Origin: an uncultured Phascolarctobacterium sp.
Lineage (GTDB): Bacteria > Bacillota > Negativicutes > Acidaminococcales > Acidaminococcaceae
Length of the DNA stretch: 47,756 nt
Direction of reading: 5' to 3'
NCBI GenBank assembly: GCA_947629685.1
Contig: CANREP010000015.1
Span: 1-47,756 of the forward strand
Shown here in pieces: positions 1 to 10,465 of this stretch (the first letter of the stretch is position 1; each line of letters opens with the position of its first letter). Below the pieces are notes generated by a model. The model saw only the letters and a list, made by a program, of their open reading frames with translations, did no database searches and was not told the DNA's origin. A program made the translations under genes and the position numbers.

Positions 1-335
1 CAGTTAGTCTCGCCGCAGCGGCAGTGTCTGATAAGACCTTCCAGCGCGTTAAAAATAAAGAACAGTGTTATAAACATCGTAGAAAAGGCCAGCAGAAACA
101 GCGGGTCCACACCGGAATAATATCCCAGCGCCGCCACGCCTACAGTCAGCACAGTACCGATTCCAGAAGTAAGGTAGTAAACATTATAACCTTTCTGAGC
201 CGCCATATTATGCAGCTCATACCAGCCGACCGCCGCCAAGAAAAGCACTGCCGCTGAAAACAGCAGTCCGCCCTCAGTGATAATGCCTATGGCGATAATT
301 ATACCGATTACGCCAGTAATGATTCGCGTTAACAT
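1..335 (-). CDS. cdsA: Phosphatidate cytidylyltransferase, N-terminal part (partial)
   Basis: CdsA makes CDP-diacylglycerol from phosphatidic acid and CTP in the inner membrane. About 111 codons are visible before the gene runs off the left edge. The product begins MLTRIITGVIG and continues with hydrophobic segments separated by a short loop containing GWYELHNMAA, which is typical of CdsA N-termini. The ATG lies 16 bases after the uppS stop codon. A GTG three codons upstream is in frame and could also start the protein. Its place directly downstream of uppS matches the widespread frr-uppS-cdsA order. The C-terminal signature region is outside the window, so the call rests on the N-terminus and synteny. 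Confidence 0.85.
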   Translation of the reverse strand, partial: MLTRIITGVIGIIIAIGIITEGGLLFSAAVLFLAAVGWYELHNMAAQKGYNVYYLTSGIGTVLTVGVAALGYYSGVDPLFLLAFSTMFITLFFIFNALEGLIRHCRCGETN

Positions 336-351
336 TTCATACACCCGTCCG

Positions 352-1134
352 TCATTTATTCACCAGGCCGCCAAATCTCCGTTCCCGTCCCTGGAAGGCT
401 CTGATGGCCTGCAGCAGATGTTCTTCCGAAAAATCAGGCCAGTACACATCGGTAGTCCAGATTTCCGCATAGGCTATCTGCCACAGTAAAAAGTTGCTTA
501 TCCTCAAGTCTCCGCCGGGCCTTATAAGCAGGTCCGGTGCCGGCAGCCCGTCAGTATACAGGTACCGCTCAAATACTTCGTTAGTTATCTCATCTACGGC
601 AATACTCCCGGCAGCAGTATCGCGGGCAATACGTTTTACTGCCTGCAGAATCTCTGCCTGTCCGCCGTAGTTTATAGCCAAATTCAAAATTATCCCGGTA
701 TTATCCTTGGTTTCGGCGACGGCATGAGCCATCTTCTGCCGCACAATCTCCGGCAGACCCTCCTGAGAACCAATAAAACGTACCTGGACATTATTTTCTT
801 TAAACTCATCTATCTCGTTTGTCAGATACCGGCTCAGAAGTTCCATGATAAAATTAACTTCTGTCACCGGGCGCTTCCAGTTCTCTGTCGAGAATGCGTA
901 AGCGCTTATAACTTTAATGCCGATTTTATCGGCAGCTCTAACTATTTTTTTCAAGGTTTCCGCGCCGGCCTGATGTCCGTAGGTGCGGATCTTGCCTTGA
1001 GCCTTGGCCCAGCGACCGTTGCCATCCATGATAATGGCAATATGCTGCGGAATATTATTCAGGTCGATCCCGCTTAAATCCAAAGCTGTATCAGGCATGG
1101 TATTCTTTCTGGTTTGAAACAGGCCTTTAAACAC
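352..1134 (-). CDS. uppS: Isoprenyl transferase (undecaprenyl diphosphate synthase)
   Basis: Cis-prenyltransferase that adds isopentenyl units to farnesyl diphosphate to make undecaprenyl diphosphate, the lipid carrier for peptidoglycan and LPS. The signature IAIIMDGNGRWAK is near residue 32, with the catalytic Asp at 37. The later motifs SAYAFSTENWKRP and LLIRPGGDLRISNFLLWQ are also present. The 260-residue length is close to the family norm of about 250. The first codon is GTG; an ATG 12 codons later is a plausible alternative, and neither has a strong Shine-Dalgarno sequence. The gene follows a terminator with little room for a promoter of its own, so some read-through from the ferredoxin operon is likely. 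Confidence 0.97.
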   Translation of the reverse strand: MFKGLFQTRKNTMPDTALDLSGIDLNNIPQHIAIIMDGNGRWAKAQGKIRTYGHQAGAETLKKIVRAADKIGIKVISAYAFSTENWKRPVTEVNFIMELLSRYLTNEIDEFKENNVQVRFIGSQEGLPEIVRQKMAHAVAETKDNTGIILNLAINYGGQAEILQAVKRIARDTAAGSIAVDEITNEVFERYLYTDGLPAPDLLIRPGGDLRISNFLLWQIAYAEIWTTDVYWPDFSEEHLLQAIRAFQGRERRFGGLVNK

Positions 1135-1167
1135 CGTAACTCAACCTTTCGCAAAAAGTTATGGATA

Positions 1168-1205
1168 ATAAAAAATGGGCAGACCTCCATAAAGGAGGCC
1201 GCCGT
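1168..1205 (-). terminator. Rho-independent terminator after the ferredoxin gene
   Basis: On the minus strand a stem of 7 plus 3 base pairs (GGC-GGCCTCC with GGAGGTC-T-GCC, one bulged base) is followed by CATTTTTTATT. It separates the pyrH-frr-ferredoxin unit from uppS-cdsA, which read in the same direction. Confidence 0.8.
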
Positions 1206-1210
1206 CTTTA

Positions 1211-1375
1211 TTATTGAATAGCGCCTACCGGGCAAGCAGCTGCACAAGCACCGCATTCAACACATTCTTCAGAAATCTCATATTTGCCGTCAGCTTCATG
1301 AATAGCGCCTACCGGGCAGGTAGCAGCACAGGTACCGCAACCAACACAAGTTTCTTTATCGATTTTCAATGCCAT
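1211..1375 (-). CDS. Small 2[4Fe-4S] ferredoxin
   Basis: A 54-residue clostridial-type ferredoxin, a soluble cytoplasmic electron carrier. Two cluster-binding motifs are complete: [12 protein letters not shown] at residues 10-21 and [12 protein letters not shown] at 38-49. Both are followed by VGAI, which shows the internal duplication of this family. The start is fixed by an excellent Shine-Dalgarno sequence (AGGAGGTG) seven bases upstream. The gene is the last before the terminator and lies 19 bases after the PASTA-like gene. Its redox partner is not evident here, and the neighbouring genes (frr, pyrH, uppS) do not suggest one. Confidence 0.95.
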   Translation of the reverse strand: MALKIDKETCVGCGTCAATCPVGAIHEADGKYEISEECVECGACAAACPVGAIQ

Positions 1376-1394
1376 ATCTTTGCACCTCCTCTCT

Positions 1395-1598
1395 TTATCT
1401 GTACACTATGGTAAGAACTAATTTATCATCAGACAGAACCTGCTGTCTAACTACATATTTACGCACATCACGTGAAGTATAATCAGCAATATCTTCACGC
1501 GGCGGCACTAAAGGCTGAATTTCATATTTTATCTGCCGTTCCGCCAGTCTACGCTCAGCTTCCTCTAAAGGCAGAGCCAGTACATTAGGAAATTCCAT
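1395..1598 (-). CDS. Small PASTA-like protein, unknown function
   Basis: A 67-residue protein whose ATG overlaps the frr stop codon (TGATG), which points to translational coupling and a real gene. The pattern around residues 5-27 ([21 protein letters not shown]) looks like the first half of a PASTA domain, and the C-terminal [13 protein letters not shown] resembles the last strand. PASTA domains usually lie outside the cell on penicillin-binding proteins or Ser/Thr kinases, yet no signal peptide or membrane segment is visible here. The PASTA assignment is my reading of the pattern. The role is unknown, and the gene could be a lineage-specific addition to the frr operon. Confidence 0.7.
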   Translation of the reverse strand: MEFPNVLALPLEEAERRLAERQIKYEIQPLVPPREDIADYTSRDVRKYVVRQQVLSDDKLVLTIVYR

Positions 1599-2161
1599 CA
1601 GATTTCCATAACTTCTTTCTCTTTATTAGCAGTAACAGCGTCGATGTCTTTCATAATCTTATCGGTGATTTTCTGCACATCGTCAGTACCTTTTTTAGCT
1701 TCGTCTTCAGTAATTTCCTTGGCCTTTTCCGCTTTCTTGATTGCTTCATTTGCATCACGGCGCAGATTGCGGACTACGACGCGGAAATCTTCTGCTTTTT
1801 TGTGCACCACTTTAACCAGATCCTTACGGCGTTCTTCGGTCAGCTGCGGCAGATTCAGACGGATGCAGACGCCGTCGCTGTTAGGATTGAGGCCGAGATC
1901 GGATTTCATGATAGCCTTCTCAATATCTTTGATAAGATTCTTTTCCCAGGGCTGAATCACAATCATTCTGGGCTCCGGCACAGTTACGCTCGCCACTTGG
2001 GTAACAGGCGTCGGAGTACCGTAATATTCTACCATAACCTTTTCCAAAAGAGAAGGAGTAGCACGGCCGGCACGCAGGCTGGCAAGGTCTACACGCAGAG
2101 CGTCAACGGATTTGTGCATTTTTTCTTCGATACCCGTAGTTATTTCTTTTACAGTTGCCAT
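1598..2161 (-). CDS. frr: Ribosome recycling factor
   Basis: RRF splits post-termination ribosomes together with EF-G in the cytoplasm. The 187-residue length matches the family (about 185). Family landmarks are the N-terminal helix with LRAGRATPSLLEKVMVEYYG, the domain II stretch PEPRMIVIQPWEKN, and the C-terminal helix with RRDANEAIKKAEK. An AGGAGGT ribosome binding site precedes the ATG. The gene starts three bases after the pyrH stop codon, the usual pyrH-frr pairing. Confidence 0.98.
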   Translation of the reverse strand: MATVKEITTGIEEKMHKSVDALRVDLASLRAGRATPSLLEKVMVEYYGTPTPVTQVASVTVPEPRMIVIQPWEKNLIKDIEKAIMKSDLGLNPNSDGVCIRLNLPQLTEERRKDLVKVVHKKAEDFRVVVRNLRRDANEAIKKAEKAKEITEDEAKKGTDDVQKITDKIMKDIDAVTANKEKEVMEI

Positions 2162-2164
2162 AAA

Positions 2165-2926
<762 letters not shown>

Positions 2927-3021
2927 TTAATTTCTACACGTATTGAATTTTTCCTCTTTTATTTTTGAACTTTGCGTGAGAAAAACGCAAAATAAAATCT
3001 CCATACATATACTTACCACCA

Positions 3022-3053
3022 AAAAAATAACTGCGCCGTGAATCTGCCGCAGA
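3022..3053 (-). terminator. Weak terminator candidate after tctA
   Basis: On the minus strand CTGCG pairs with CGCAG across a 12-base loop and is followed by TTATTTTTTT. The five-pair stem is short, so this is tentative. It lies in the 199-base gap between tctA and pyrH, where no clear promoter for pyrH could be picked out. Confidence 0.4.
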
Positions 3054-3089
3054 CAGCAAATCCAGGCACAGTATGCTATTACGATAACC

Positions 3090-4580
3090 CTATTTCCGCT
3101 GCATTCTGCGGATGACAGACCCGATAAACGGCGACAGCAGAGAAAGACAGGCAATTACCAGGAAGAACAGACACAACGGACGCGTATAGAAGATGCTGAA
3201 AGAGCCGTCGCTCATAATCAGCGAGCCGACAAAGTTCTGTTCTGCCATACTGCCCAAGATAATACCGATGATGATGGCCGACATGGAAAATCCCAGTTTA
3301 TTAAGGAAATAACCGATAAACCCGGAAGCAACCATCAGATACACATCATTGATAGAATTATTATAAGAATAAGTGCCGACAAAAGTCATCATAATGATAA
3401 TCGGCAATAAAATATGGATGGGGACATTAACTACTTTTACAAACAGCTTAATCAGTGAAAAGCCTAAAATACCCATGACGATATTAGCCAGCAAAAGGCC
3501 GATAAAAATAGCGTAAACATCAGGCGCTTTCTCAATAAAAAGCAGCGGCCCCGGCTGCAATCCCTGTACCATGAGAGCACCCATCATTATAGCCGTTGCC
3601 CCGTCGCCTGGGATACCGAGCGTAAGTACAGGGATAAAAGCGCCGCCGGACACGGCGTTATTGCCTGATTCAGACGCGACAATCCCCTCCGGCTCACCGT
3701 TGCCAAAATTGTCCTTATGCTTGGACCAGCGTTTAGCCTGATCGTAGGAAACAAAAGAAGCAATATCGCCGCCCGTACCAGGAACACAGCCGATAAAGGT
3801 TCCGATGCAGGAAGACCGCAGCAGCGTAGCAAAAACGCGCTTCATATCCGCCATGGACGGCAGCACTTTATCAATAGTCATATGCTGCTCACTGCGTTCA
3901 TTATGATAATACTCTTCAATACTGCCCAACACCTGCGCAAAAGCAAAAACACCTATCAAGATGGGGATAAAAGACACACCGCCCAGAAAATAGGTCGTAT
4001 CCATCGTAAAACGTATCTTACCGCTCATATCGTCAATACCGACAGTGGCCAAGAAAAGGCCGATCAGACCGCCCATTATCCCTTTGATAACGCTGCCGGA
4101 AGAAACGCTGGTAATGATGCTGAGGCCGAAAATCGCCAAAGCAAAATATTCAGGTTTGGAAAACTGCAGCGCCAGCTTCGCCAGCTGCGGCGCTAACAGG
4201 ATCAGACATACGGTGCTGAAAATACCGCCAAAAGTACTGGCCATAGTAGAAAGTCCCAGCGCACGGCCCGGCTGCTTCAGTTTGGCGGCCATCGGATAGC
4301 CGTCCAGCGTAGTAGCCACTGAAGCCGGCGTACCCGGTGTTTTGAGCAGGATGGCAGAAATACTGCCGCCGTAAATAGCGCCGCAGTAAATGCCAAGCAG
4401 CATCAGGATACCACCGATGCCGTCGAAACTGAACGCCAACGGAAACAACAGCGCCAGCCCCATATTAACGCTCAGCCCCGGCATACAGCCAAAAGCAATA
4501 CCTACAGCAACGCCAAACACCAGTCCCAGCAGATTGGCAGGAATAAAGATCATACTTAACGCGCTTGCTATATCACCCAT
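3090..4580 (-). CDS. tctA: Tripartite tricarboxylate transporter, large membrane subunit TctA
   Basis: Large (about 12-helix) subunit of a secondary transporter that takes up citrate or other carboxylates delivered by a periplasmic binding protein. The 496-residue length is typical. Conserved TctA stretches are visible: FGCMPGLSVNMGLALLFPL near the N-terminus, the GAIYGGSISAILLKTPGTPAS loop, and the repeat-related CVPGTGGDIASFVSYDQAKR. It starts seven bases after AGGAGGT and 12 bases after the tctB stop codon. The substrate cannot be read from the sequence. No tctC binding-protein gene lies next to it. Confidence 0.93.
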   Translation of the reverse strand: MGDIASALSMIFIPANLLGLVFGVAVGIAFGCMPGLSVNMGLALLFPLAFSFDGIGGILMLLGIYCGAIYGGSISAILLKTPGTPASVATTLDGYPMAAKLKQPGRALGLSTMASTFGGIFSTVCLILLAPQLAKLALQFSKPEYFALAIFGLSIITSVSSGSVIKGIMGGLIGLFLATVGIDDMSGKIRFTMDTTYFLGGVSFIPILIGVFAFAQVLGSIEEYYHNERSEQHMTIDKVLPSMADMKRVFATLLRSSCIGTFIGCVPGTGGDIASFVSYDQAKRWSKHKDNFGNGEPEGIVASESGNNAVSGGAFIPVLTLGIPGDGATAIMMGALMVQGLQPGPLLFIEKAPDVYAIFIGLLLANIVMGILGFSLIKLFVKVVNVPIHILLPIIIMMTFVGTYSYNNSINDVYLMVASGFIGYFLNKLGFSMSAIIIGIILGSMAEQNFVGSLIMSDGSFSIFYTRPLCLFFLVIACLSLLSPFIGSVIRRMQRK

Positions 4581-4592
4581 TGTTATGACCTC

Positions 4593-5063
4593 CTATTCCC
4601 AAAATACAGACTGCGGCATCTGCGTATGCAGCAGTTCGCCAAAGACGAGATAAATAAAAATAATAGTGCAGACTGTAGTAATAGCCATTACTTTCTTATT
4701 ATGATAATCCATCAGACGCATGACTATGGGTATCAGTACTGCTGAAGCCGGATAAAAACCTAACAGGCTGATCAGCAGGCAGTACACGGCGATGACCGCC
4801 ATCATCAGATAAACGCGCCTGTTAGCAGGCAGCGTCAGCGCCACACGCGTCTGCGATAAATCTTCCTTATGCAGGAAAGTATAGACGAATAAAATCAAGG
4901 CCGCTGCCGACAGAGCAACGCCGAGACTGAACGGCCAAAAGCCCGGACCGGGTCCGTTAACCGTAAACTCCAAAGGGAACTCGCTGGCTGCGTTCATAAT
5001 GCCGCCGCCAATCAGCAGGCCCAATATACTGATAACATAATTACATACTGCCATATTCTTCAT
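4593..5063 (-). CDS. tctB: Tripartite tricarboxylate transporter, small membrane subunit TctB
   Basis: Small four-helix subunit that accompanies TctA, about 156 residues. Hydrophobic segments lie near residues 5-25, 45-65, 80-110 and 125-145; PGPGFWPFSLGVALSAAALILF is a typical TctB second-helix region. I chose the ATG at 5063 because GGAG lies nine bases upstream; an in-frame TTG at 5084 has no such support. A near-consensus promoter sits about 45 bases upstream. The gene is first in a two-gene unit with tctA. Confidence 0.88.
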   Translation of the reverse strand: MKNMAVCNYVISILGLLIGGGIMNAASEFPLEFTVNGPGPGFWPFSLGVALSAAALILFVYTFLHKEDLSQTRVALTLPANRRVYLMMAVIAVYCLLISLLGFYPASAVLIPIVMRLMDYHNKKVMAITTVCTIIFIYLVFGELLHTQMPQSVFWE

Positions 5064-5105
5064 CGTCGCTAACTCCAATGCCAAATAGTTAAAATAAACA
5101 GTATT

Positions 5106-5134
5106 ATTTTATCAGATTTTAAAAATAATGTCAT
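5106..5134 (-). promoter_or_regulatory. Sigma-70-type promoter for tctBA
   Basis: On the minus strand ATGACA (5 of 6 to the -35 consensus) is separated by 17 bases from TAAAAT (5 of 6 to the -10 consensus). It lies just past the secF terminator and about 45 bases before the tctB start. Confidence 0.7.
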
Positions 5135-5165
5135 TATTTCTTCACAAATTACCCGTTCTTTTCCA

Positions 5166-5199
5166 TAAAAAAACAAGCCGGTAAATACCGGCTTGTTTT
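5166..5199 (-). terminator. Rho-independent terminator at the end of the ruvC-secF operon
   Basis: A near-perfect 12-bp stem (AACAAGCCGGTA with TACCGGCTTGTT) is followed by a run of seven T on the minus strand, right after secF. Confidence 0.93.
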
Positions 5200-5216
5200 C
5201 AATATAGCTGTTAAAA

Positions 5217-6092
5217 TTATTCTCCTGCTTTCTTACCGCGCAGGAAGAGCCACAACGGACCAGCCAGGAAAATGGAAGTATAGGCACCGCTGCCAAAGCC
5301 CACCAACATAGCGAAGGAGAAATTACGGATAGTTTCGCCGCCCCACAGGAAGATAGACACAACGGCAAACAAAGAAGTACCGACAGTATAACAGGTACGC
5401 GTCATCGTCTGCCAGATACTGTTATCGATCATATCGCTGAGGCTTTCGCTGCGACGATGAATTTTCAGATTTTCGCGGATACGGTCAAAAATAACGATCG
5501 TGCCGTTGATAGAATAACCTACTACCGTCAGAAGAGCCGCAACAAAGGAAGAATCCATCTCCATATGGAAAAGAGAGAAATAACTGAGCGTAACAAGTAC
5601 GTCTATAATCAGCGCAATAATAGCCGCTATCGCAAACTTAAATTCAAAACGCATGGTAATATAGCCAATCATCAGTACCCAGGAAAGAACGATTGCCATA
5701 ACAGCCTGCTGAATCAGTTCGCCGCCGATAGTTGCGCCTACCTGCTCGACACGCTGGATCTGAAATTCACCCAGTTTGTTTTTCAAATCATCCATCACAG
5801 CACGGCGGACGCCATCATCAATAACGACTGTCCTGATCAGTACGCCCTGAGCACTCTGTGCTCCATCCGTGCTTTCCAGCTGGATGATGCTGTTGCCAAG
5901 GTCATGTTCTTTCAACACGTCACGCACTTCGGCAACGGTTACAGGTTTATTAAAGGACAAATCCATAATACTGCCGCCGGTAAAATCAATGCCCAAGTTA
6001 AAGCCACGCACCAACATAGACCCGATACCAATCAGCAGGAAAATAATGGTTATAGAAAAGAAGATTTTATAATTCTTTACGATAGAAAACAT
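5217..6092 (-). CDS. secF: Protein translocase subunit SecF
   Basis: With SecD, SecF uses the proton-motive force to help pull exported proteins through SecYEG. The 291-residue product has a first membrane helix at about 10-28, then GFNLGIDFTGGSIMDLSF, the conserved start of its periplasmic domain. The membrane motif SINGTIVIFDRIRENLK and the final helices follow. Its start codon overlaps the secD stop codon (TAATG), so translation is coupled. It is the last gene of the long operon. Confidence 0.97.
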   Translation of the reverse strand: MFSIVKNYKIFFSITIIFLLIGIGSMLVRGFNLGIDFTGGSIMDLSFNKPVTVAEVRDVLKEHDLGNSIIQLESTDGAQSAQGVLIRTVVIDDGVRRAVMDDLKNKLGEFQIQRVEQVGATIGGELIQQAVMAIVLSWVLMIGYITMRFEFKFAIAAIIALIIDVLVTLSYFSLFHMEMDSSFVAALLTVVGYSINGTIVIFDRIRENLKIHRRSESLSDMIDNSIWQTMTRTCYTVGTSLFAVVSIFLWGGETIRNFSFAMLVGFGSGAYTSIFLAGPLWLFLRGKKAGE

Positions 6093-7336
6093 TATTTCTT
6101 CACCTCCTTAGTATCTGCAGGCTTGCCTGCACCGACACCAAAGAAGGCCGGATTGCTTGTCAGATTACTGTAAATCAAAAACCGCAGCATAAATTTAGTT
6201 ACGGTTACAGCCGTGAACATACTTAATACAACACCTAAGGCCAGCGTAACAGCAAAGCCTTTGACCGGGCCGGTACCAAGATAGAACAGTACAGCCGCAG
6301 CCATCAGCGTAGTGATATTGGAGTCAAAAATAGTTACCAACGCTCTGCCGAAGCCGGCATCCATAGCGCTGCGCAGCGTCTTGCCGCGCCGTAGTTCTTC
6401 CTTGAATCTCTCAAAAATAAGCACGTTAGCGTCTACCGCCATACCTATTGACAAGATGATACCTGCAATACCCGGCAAAGTCAGCGTTGCATTCAAATAA
6501 CGCATAGCCAGCAGCAGCAGCATTACATAAAGCAGCAGGGCAATATCGGCTACCAGGCCGGAAAGTCTGTAGAAAAGCAACATGAAGACAAAGACACCGA
6601 TAATACCTATACTGAAAGCCTTAATGCTCTTTTCTTTGGAATCCTGACCCAAGGTAGGACCAACCGTCCTGTTTTCCATTACTTCGATTTTCACCGGCAG
6701 AGAACCGCTGCGCAAAAGAATAGCCAATCTTTCAGCTTCTTCCATAGTACGCGAGCCGGAAATCTGTGCACGCCCGCCGGTAATAGCCTCCTGTACCACA
6801 GGAGCCGTCAGCACATCGCCGTCCAGGACGATTGCAATCTGTTTGCCGATATTTCTTGCAGTAAGGTCAGCAAATTTTTTGCCGCCTTCATCATTAAATT
6901 CCAGTCCTACAACTGCCTGATTGCCGTTGCTGATCTGTGCTTTAGCGTCTTTCAGGTCTTTACCTGTCAGGACTACATTGCCGTCCTGATCCTTAAACTG
7001 CAGCATAGCGGTACGTCCCAGCATAGCAATAGCCTTTTCAGGATCTTTAACACCAGGCAGTTCTACAATGATACGGTCCTTGCCCTGTCTTTGAATAACA
7101 GGTTCCGTAAGGCCCAATTCATTGACGCGGCGCTCGATAATCTTAACGCTGCGGTTGACCGCATCGTCATCAACCTTCAGTTCCGGCGTATCCACCGCCT
7201 GCAATACGACATGGGTGCCGCCCTGCAGATCAAGGCCTTGTTTGATTGAATTGGTCAAAGGCGAGATATAAACGCAGAAACCTCCGACGATTGCCAATGC
7301 AATAATCAGAAACTTCCCTAATTCATTCCATCGCAA
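6092..7336 (-). CDS. secD: Protein translocase subunit SecD
   Basis: Six-helix export motor subunit. The N-terminal helix is followed by NSIKQGLDLQGGTHVVLQ, the characteristic SecD motif. A periplasmic P1 region with RIIVELPGVKDPEKAIAMLG comes next, and GMAVDANVLIFERFKEELRRG lies in the membrane domain. At 414 residues it is the short Firmicutes/Negativicutes type, not the 600-residue E. coli type. It precedes secF with a one-base overlap and follows the folate gene by about 20 bases. Confidence 0.97.
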   Translation of the reverse strand: MRWNELGKFLIIALAIVGGFCVYISPLTNSIKQGLDLQGGTHVVLQAVDTPELKVDDDAVNRSVKIIERRVNELGLTEPVIQRQGKDRIIVELPGVKDPEKAIAMLGRTAMLQFKDQDGNVVLTGKDLKDAKAQISNGNQAVVGLEFNDEGGKKFADLTARNIGKQIAIVLDGDVLTAPVVQEAITGGRAQISGSRTMEEAERLAILLRSGSLPVKIEVMENRTVGPTLGQDSKEKSIKAFSIGIIGVFVFMLLFYRLSGLVADIALLLYVMLLLLAMRYLNATLTLPGIAGIILSIGMAVDANVLIFERFKEELRRGKTLRSAMDAGFGRALVTIFDSNITTLMAAAVLFYLGTGPVKGFAVTLALGVVLSMFTAVTVTKFMLRFLIYSNLTSNPAFFGVGAGKPADTKEVKK

Positions 7337-7357
7337 AATTATTCCCCCTTAAATTAG

Positions 7358-7924
7358 TTAATCGTTAATGATGTGCCTGATGCCATTTTCATCAACTAAA
7401 GCAGCAACAGGCACATCATTAACATCATATGGCAGCTTTTCCTGTAACAACGCAGCACAGGCAATACCACAGGTAACTTCTTTACGCGCCTTGGCCAGGA
7501 ATCTGTCATAATAACCTGCTCCCATACCCAGGCGGTTGCCTTCCCTGTCATATGCCACAGCAGGTACCAGTATCAGCTCGAGCAAATCCGGCGCGCTTAT
7601 TTCTGCCGGCTCCGCCACCGTTCTGATACCGTACCTGTCGCTGACAAAATCCGTCATCGTCCAAATACGTGCGGCAGCCATCTCTGTGGCGGACAACACC
7701 CAAGGTACATAAACCTTTTTCTTATCTGCCAGCGCTTGCCGCAATATTTGATCCACAGAAATCTCGTTACCGAAAGCAAGATAACCCATAATGCTTCCGG
7801 CGCGCTTATATTCCTCACTCTGCAAAATATATCCGGCAATCCTGTCGCTGCAGACGCGGATATATTCCGATGTCAGACTGCTGCGCAGCTTTTTCAGCTG
7901 TCGGCGCAGCTGCAGTTTATCCAT
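7358..7924 (-). CDS. 5-formyltetrahydrofolate cyclo-ligase family protein
   Basis: Converts 5-formyl-THF to 5,10-methenyl-THF with ATP, which recycles a dead-end folate. The 188-residue length fits. Near the C-terminus the substrate/ATP loop LILVPAVAYDREGNRLGMG-AGYYDRFL is intact, and the N-terminus MDKLQLRRQLKKLRSSL is typical of the family. It sits between yajC and secD with spacings of 3 and 21 bases, so it is carried in the operon without an obvious functional link to secretion. Confidence 0.93.
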   Translation of the reverse strand: MDKLQLRRQLKKLRSSLTSEYIRVCSDRIAGYILQSEEYKRAGSIMGYLAFGNEISVDQILRQALADKKKVYVPWVLSATEMAAARIWTMTDFVSDRYGIRTVAEPAEISAPDLLELILVPAVAYDREGNRLGMGAGYYDRFLAKARKEVTCGIACAALLQEKLPYDVNDVPVAALVDENGIRHIIND

Positions 7925-7927
7925 AAA

Positions 7928-8227
7928 TCAGTTTTCCCCTGTATTTTTGGAAGAATCCTGAAAACCGCTGATAGCGGAACGTACAAAGTTTATTTCCACA
8001 TTTTCCGCCACTTCGACAGTAACTTTCTTTTCGGATATGTTGGTAATAGTACCGTACATACCGCCGATAGTAATAATTTTGTCACCCTTTTTCAGAGATT
8101 CCAACATGTTCTGACGTTTTTGCTGCTCTTTTTTCTGCGGACGCCACAGCATAAAATAAAAAATACCGCCCATCAGTATAAACGGCCATATGGCATTGAG
8201 CATTGCCATCATATCTCCACCTGCCAT
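7928..8227 (-). CDS. yajC: Preprotein translocase accessory subunit YajC
   Basis: A single-span membrane protein that associates with SecDF. The 99-residue product has a helix at about residues 12-27, then the signature FYFMLWRPQKKEQQKRQNMLESL and a small beta domain with GDKIITIGGMYGTI. It has a GGAGGTG ribosome binding site and lies between tgt and the folate gene. The tgt-yajC-secD order is widespread, although here one gene is inserted. Confidence 0.96.
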   Translation of the reverse strand: MAGGDMMAMLNAIWPFILMGGIFYFMLWRPQKKEQQKRQNMLESLKKGDKIITIGGMYGTITNISEKKVTVEVAENVEINFVRSAISGFQDSSKNTGEN

Positions 8228-8299
8228 TATTACACCTCCATGTTTGTAAATATTGAGTTTAATCTTAATTATATTCTACAAAGACTTAAAAATACCTGT

Positions 8300-10452
<2,153 letters not shown>

Positions 10453-10465
10453 TCTTCCGCTTCTT

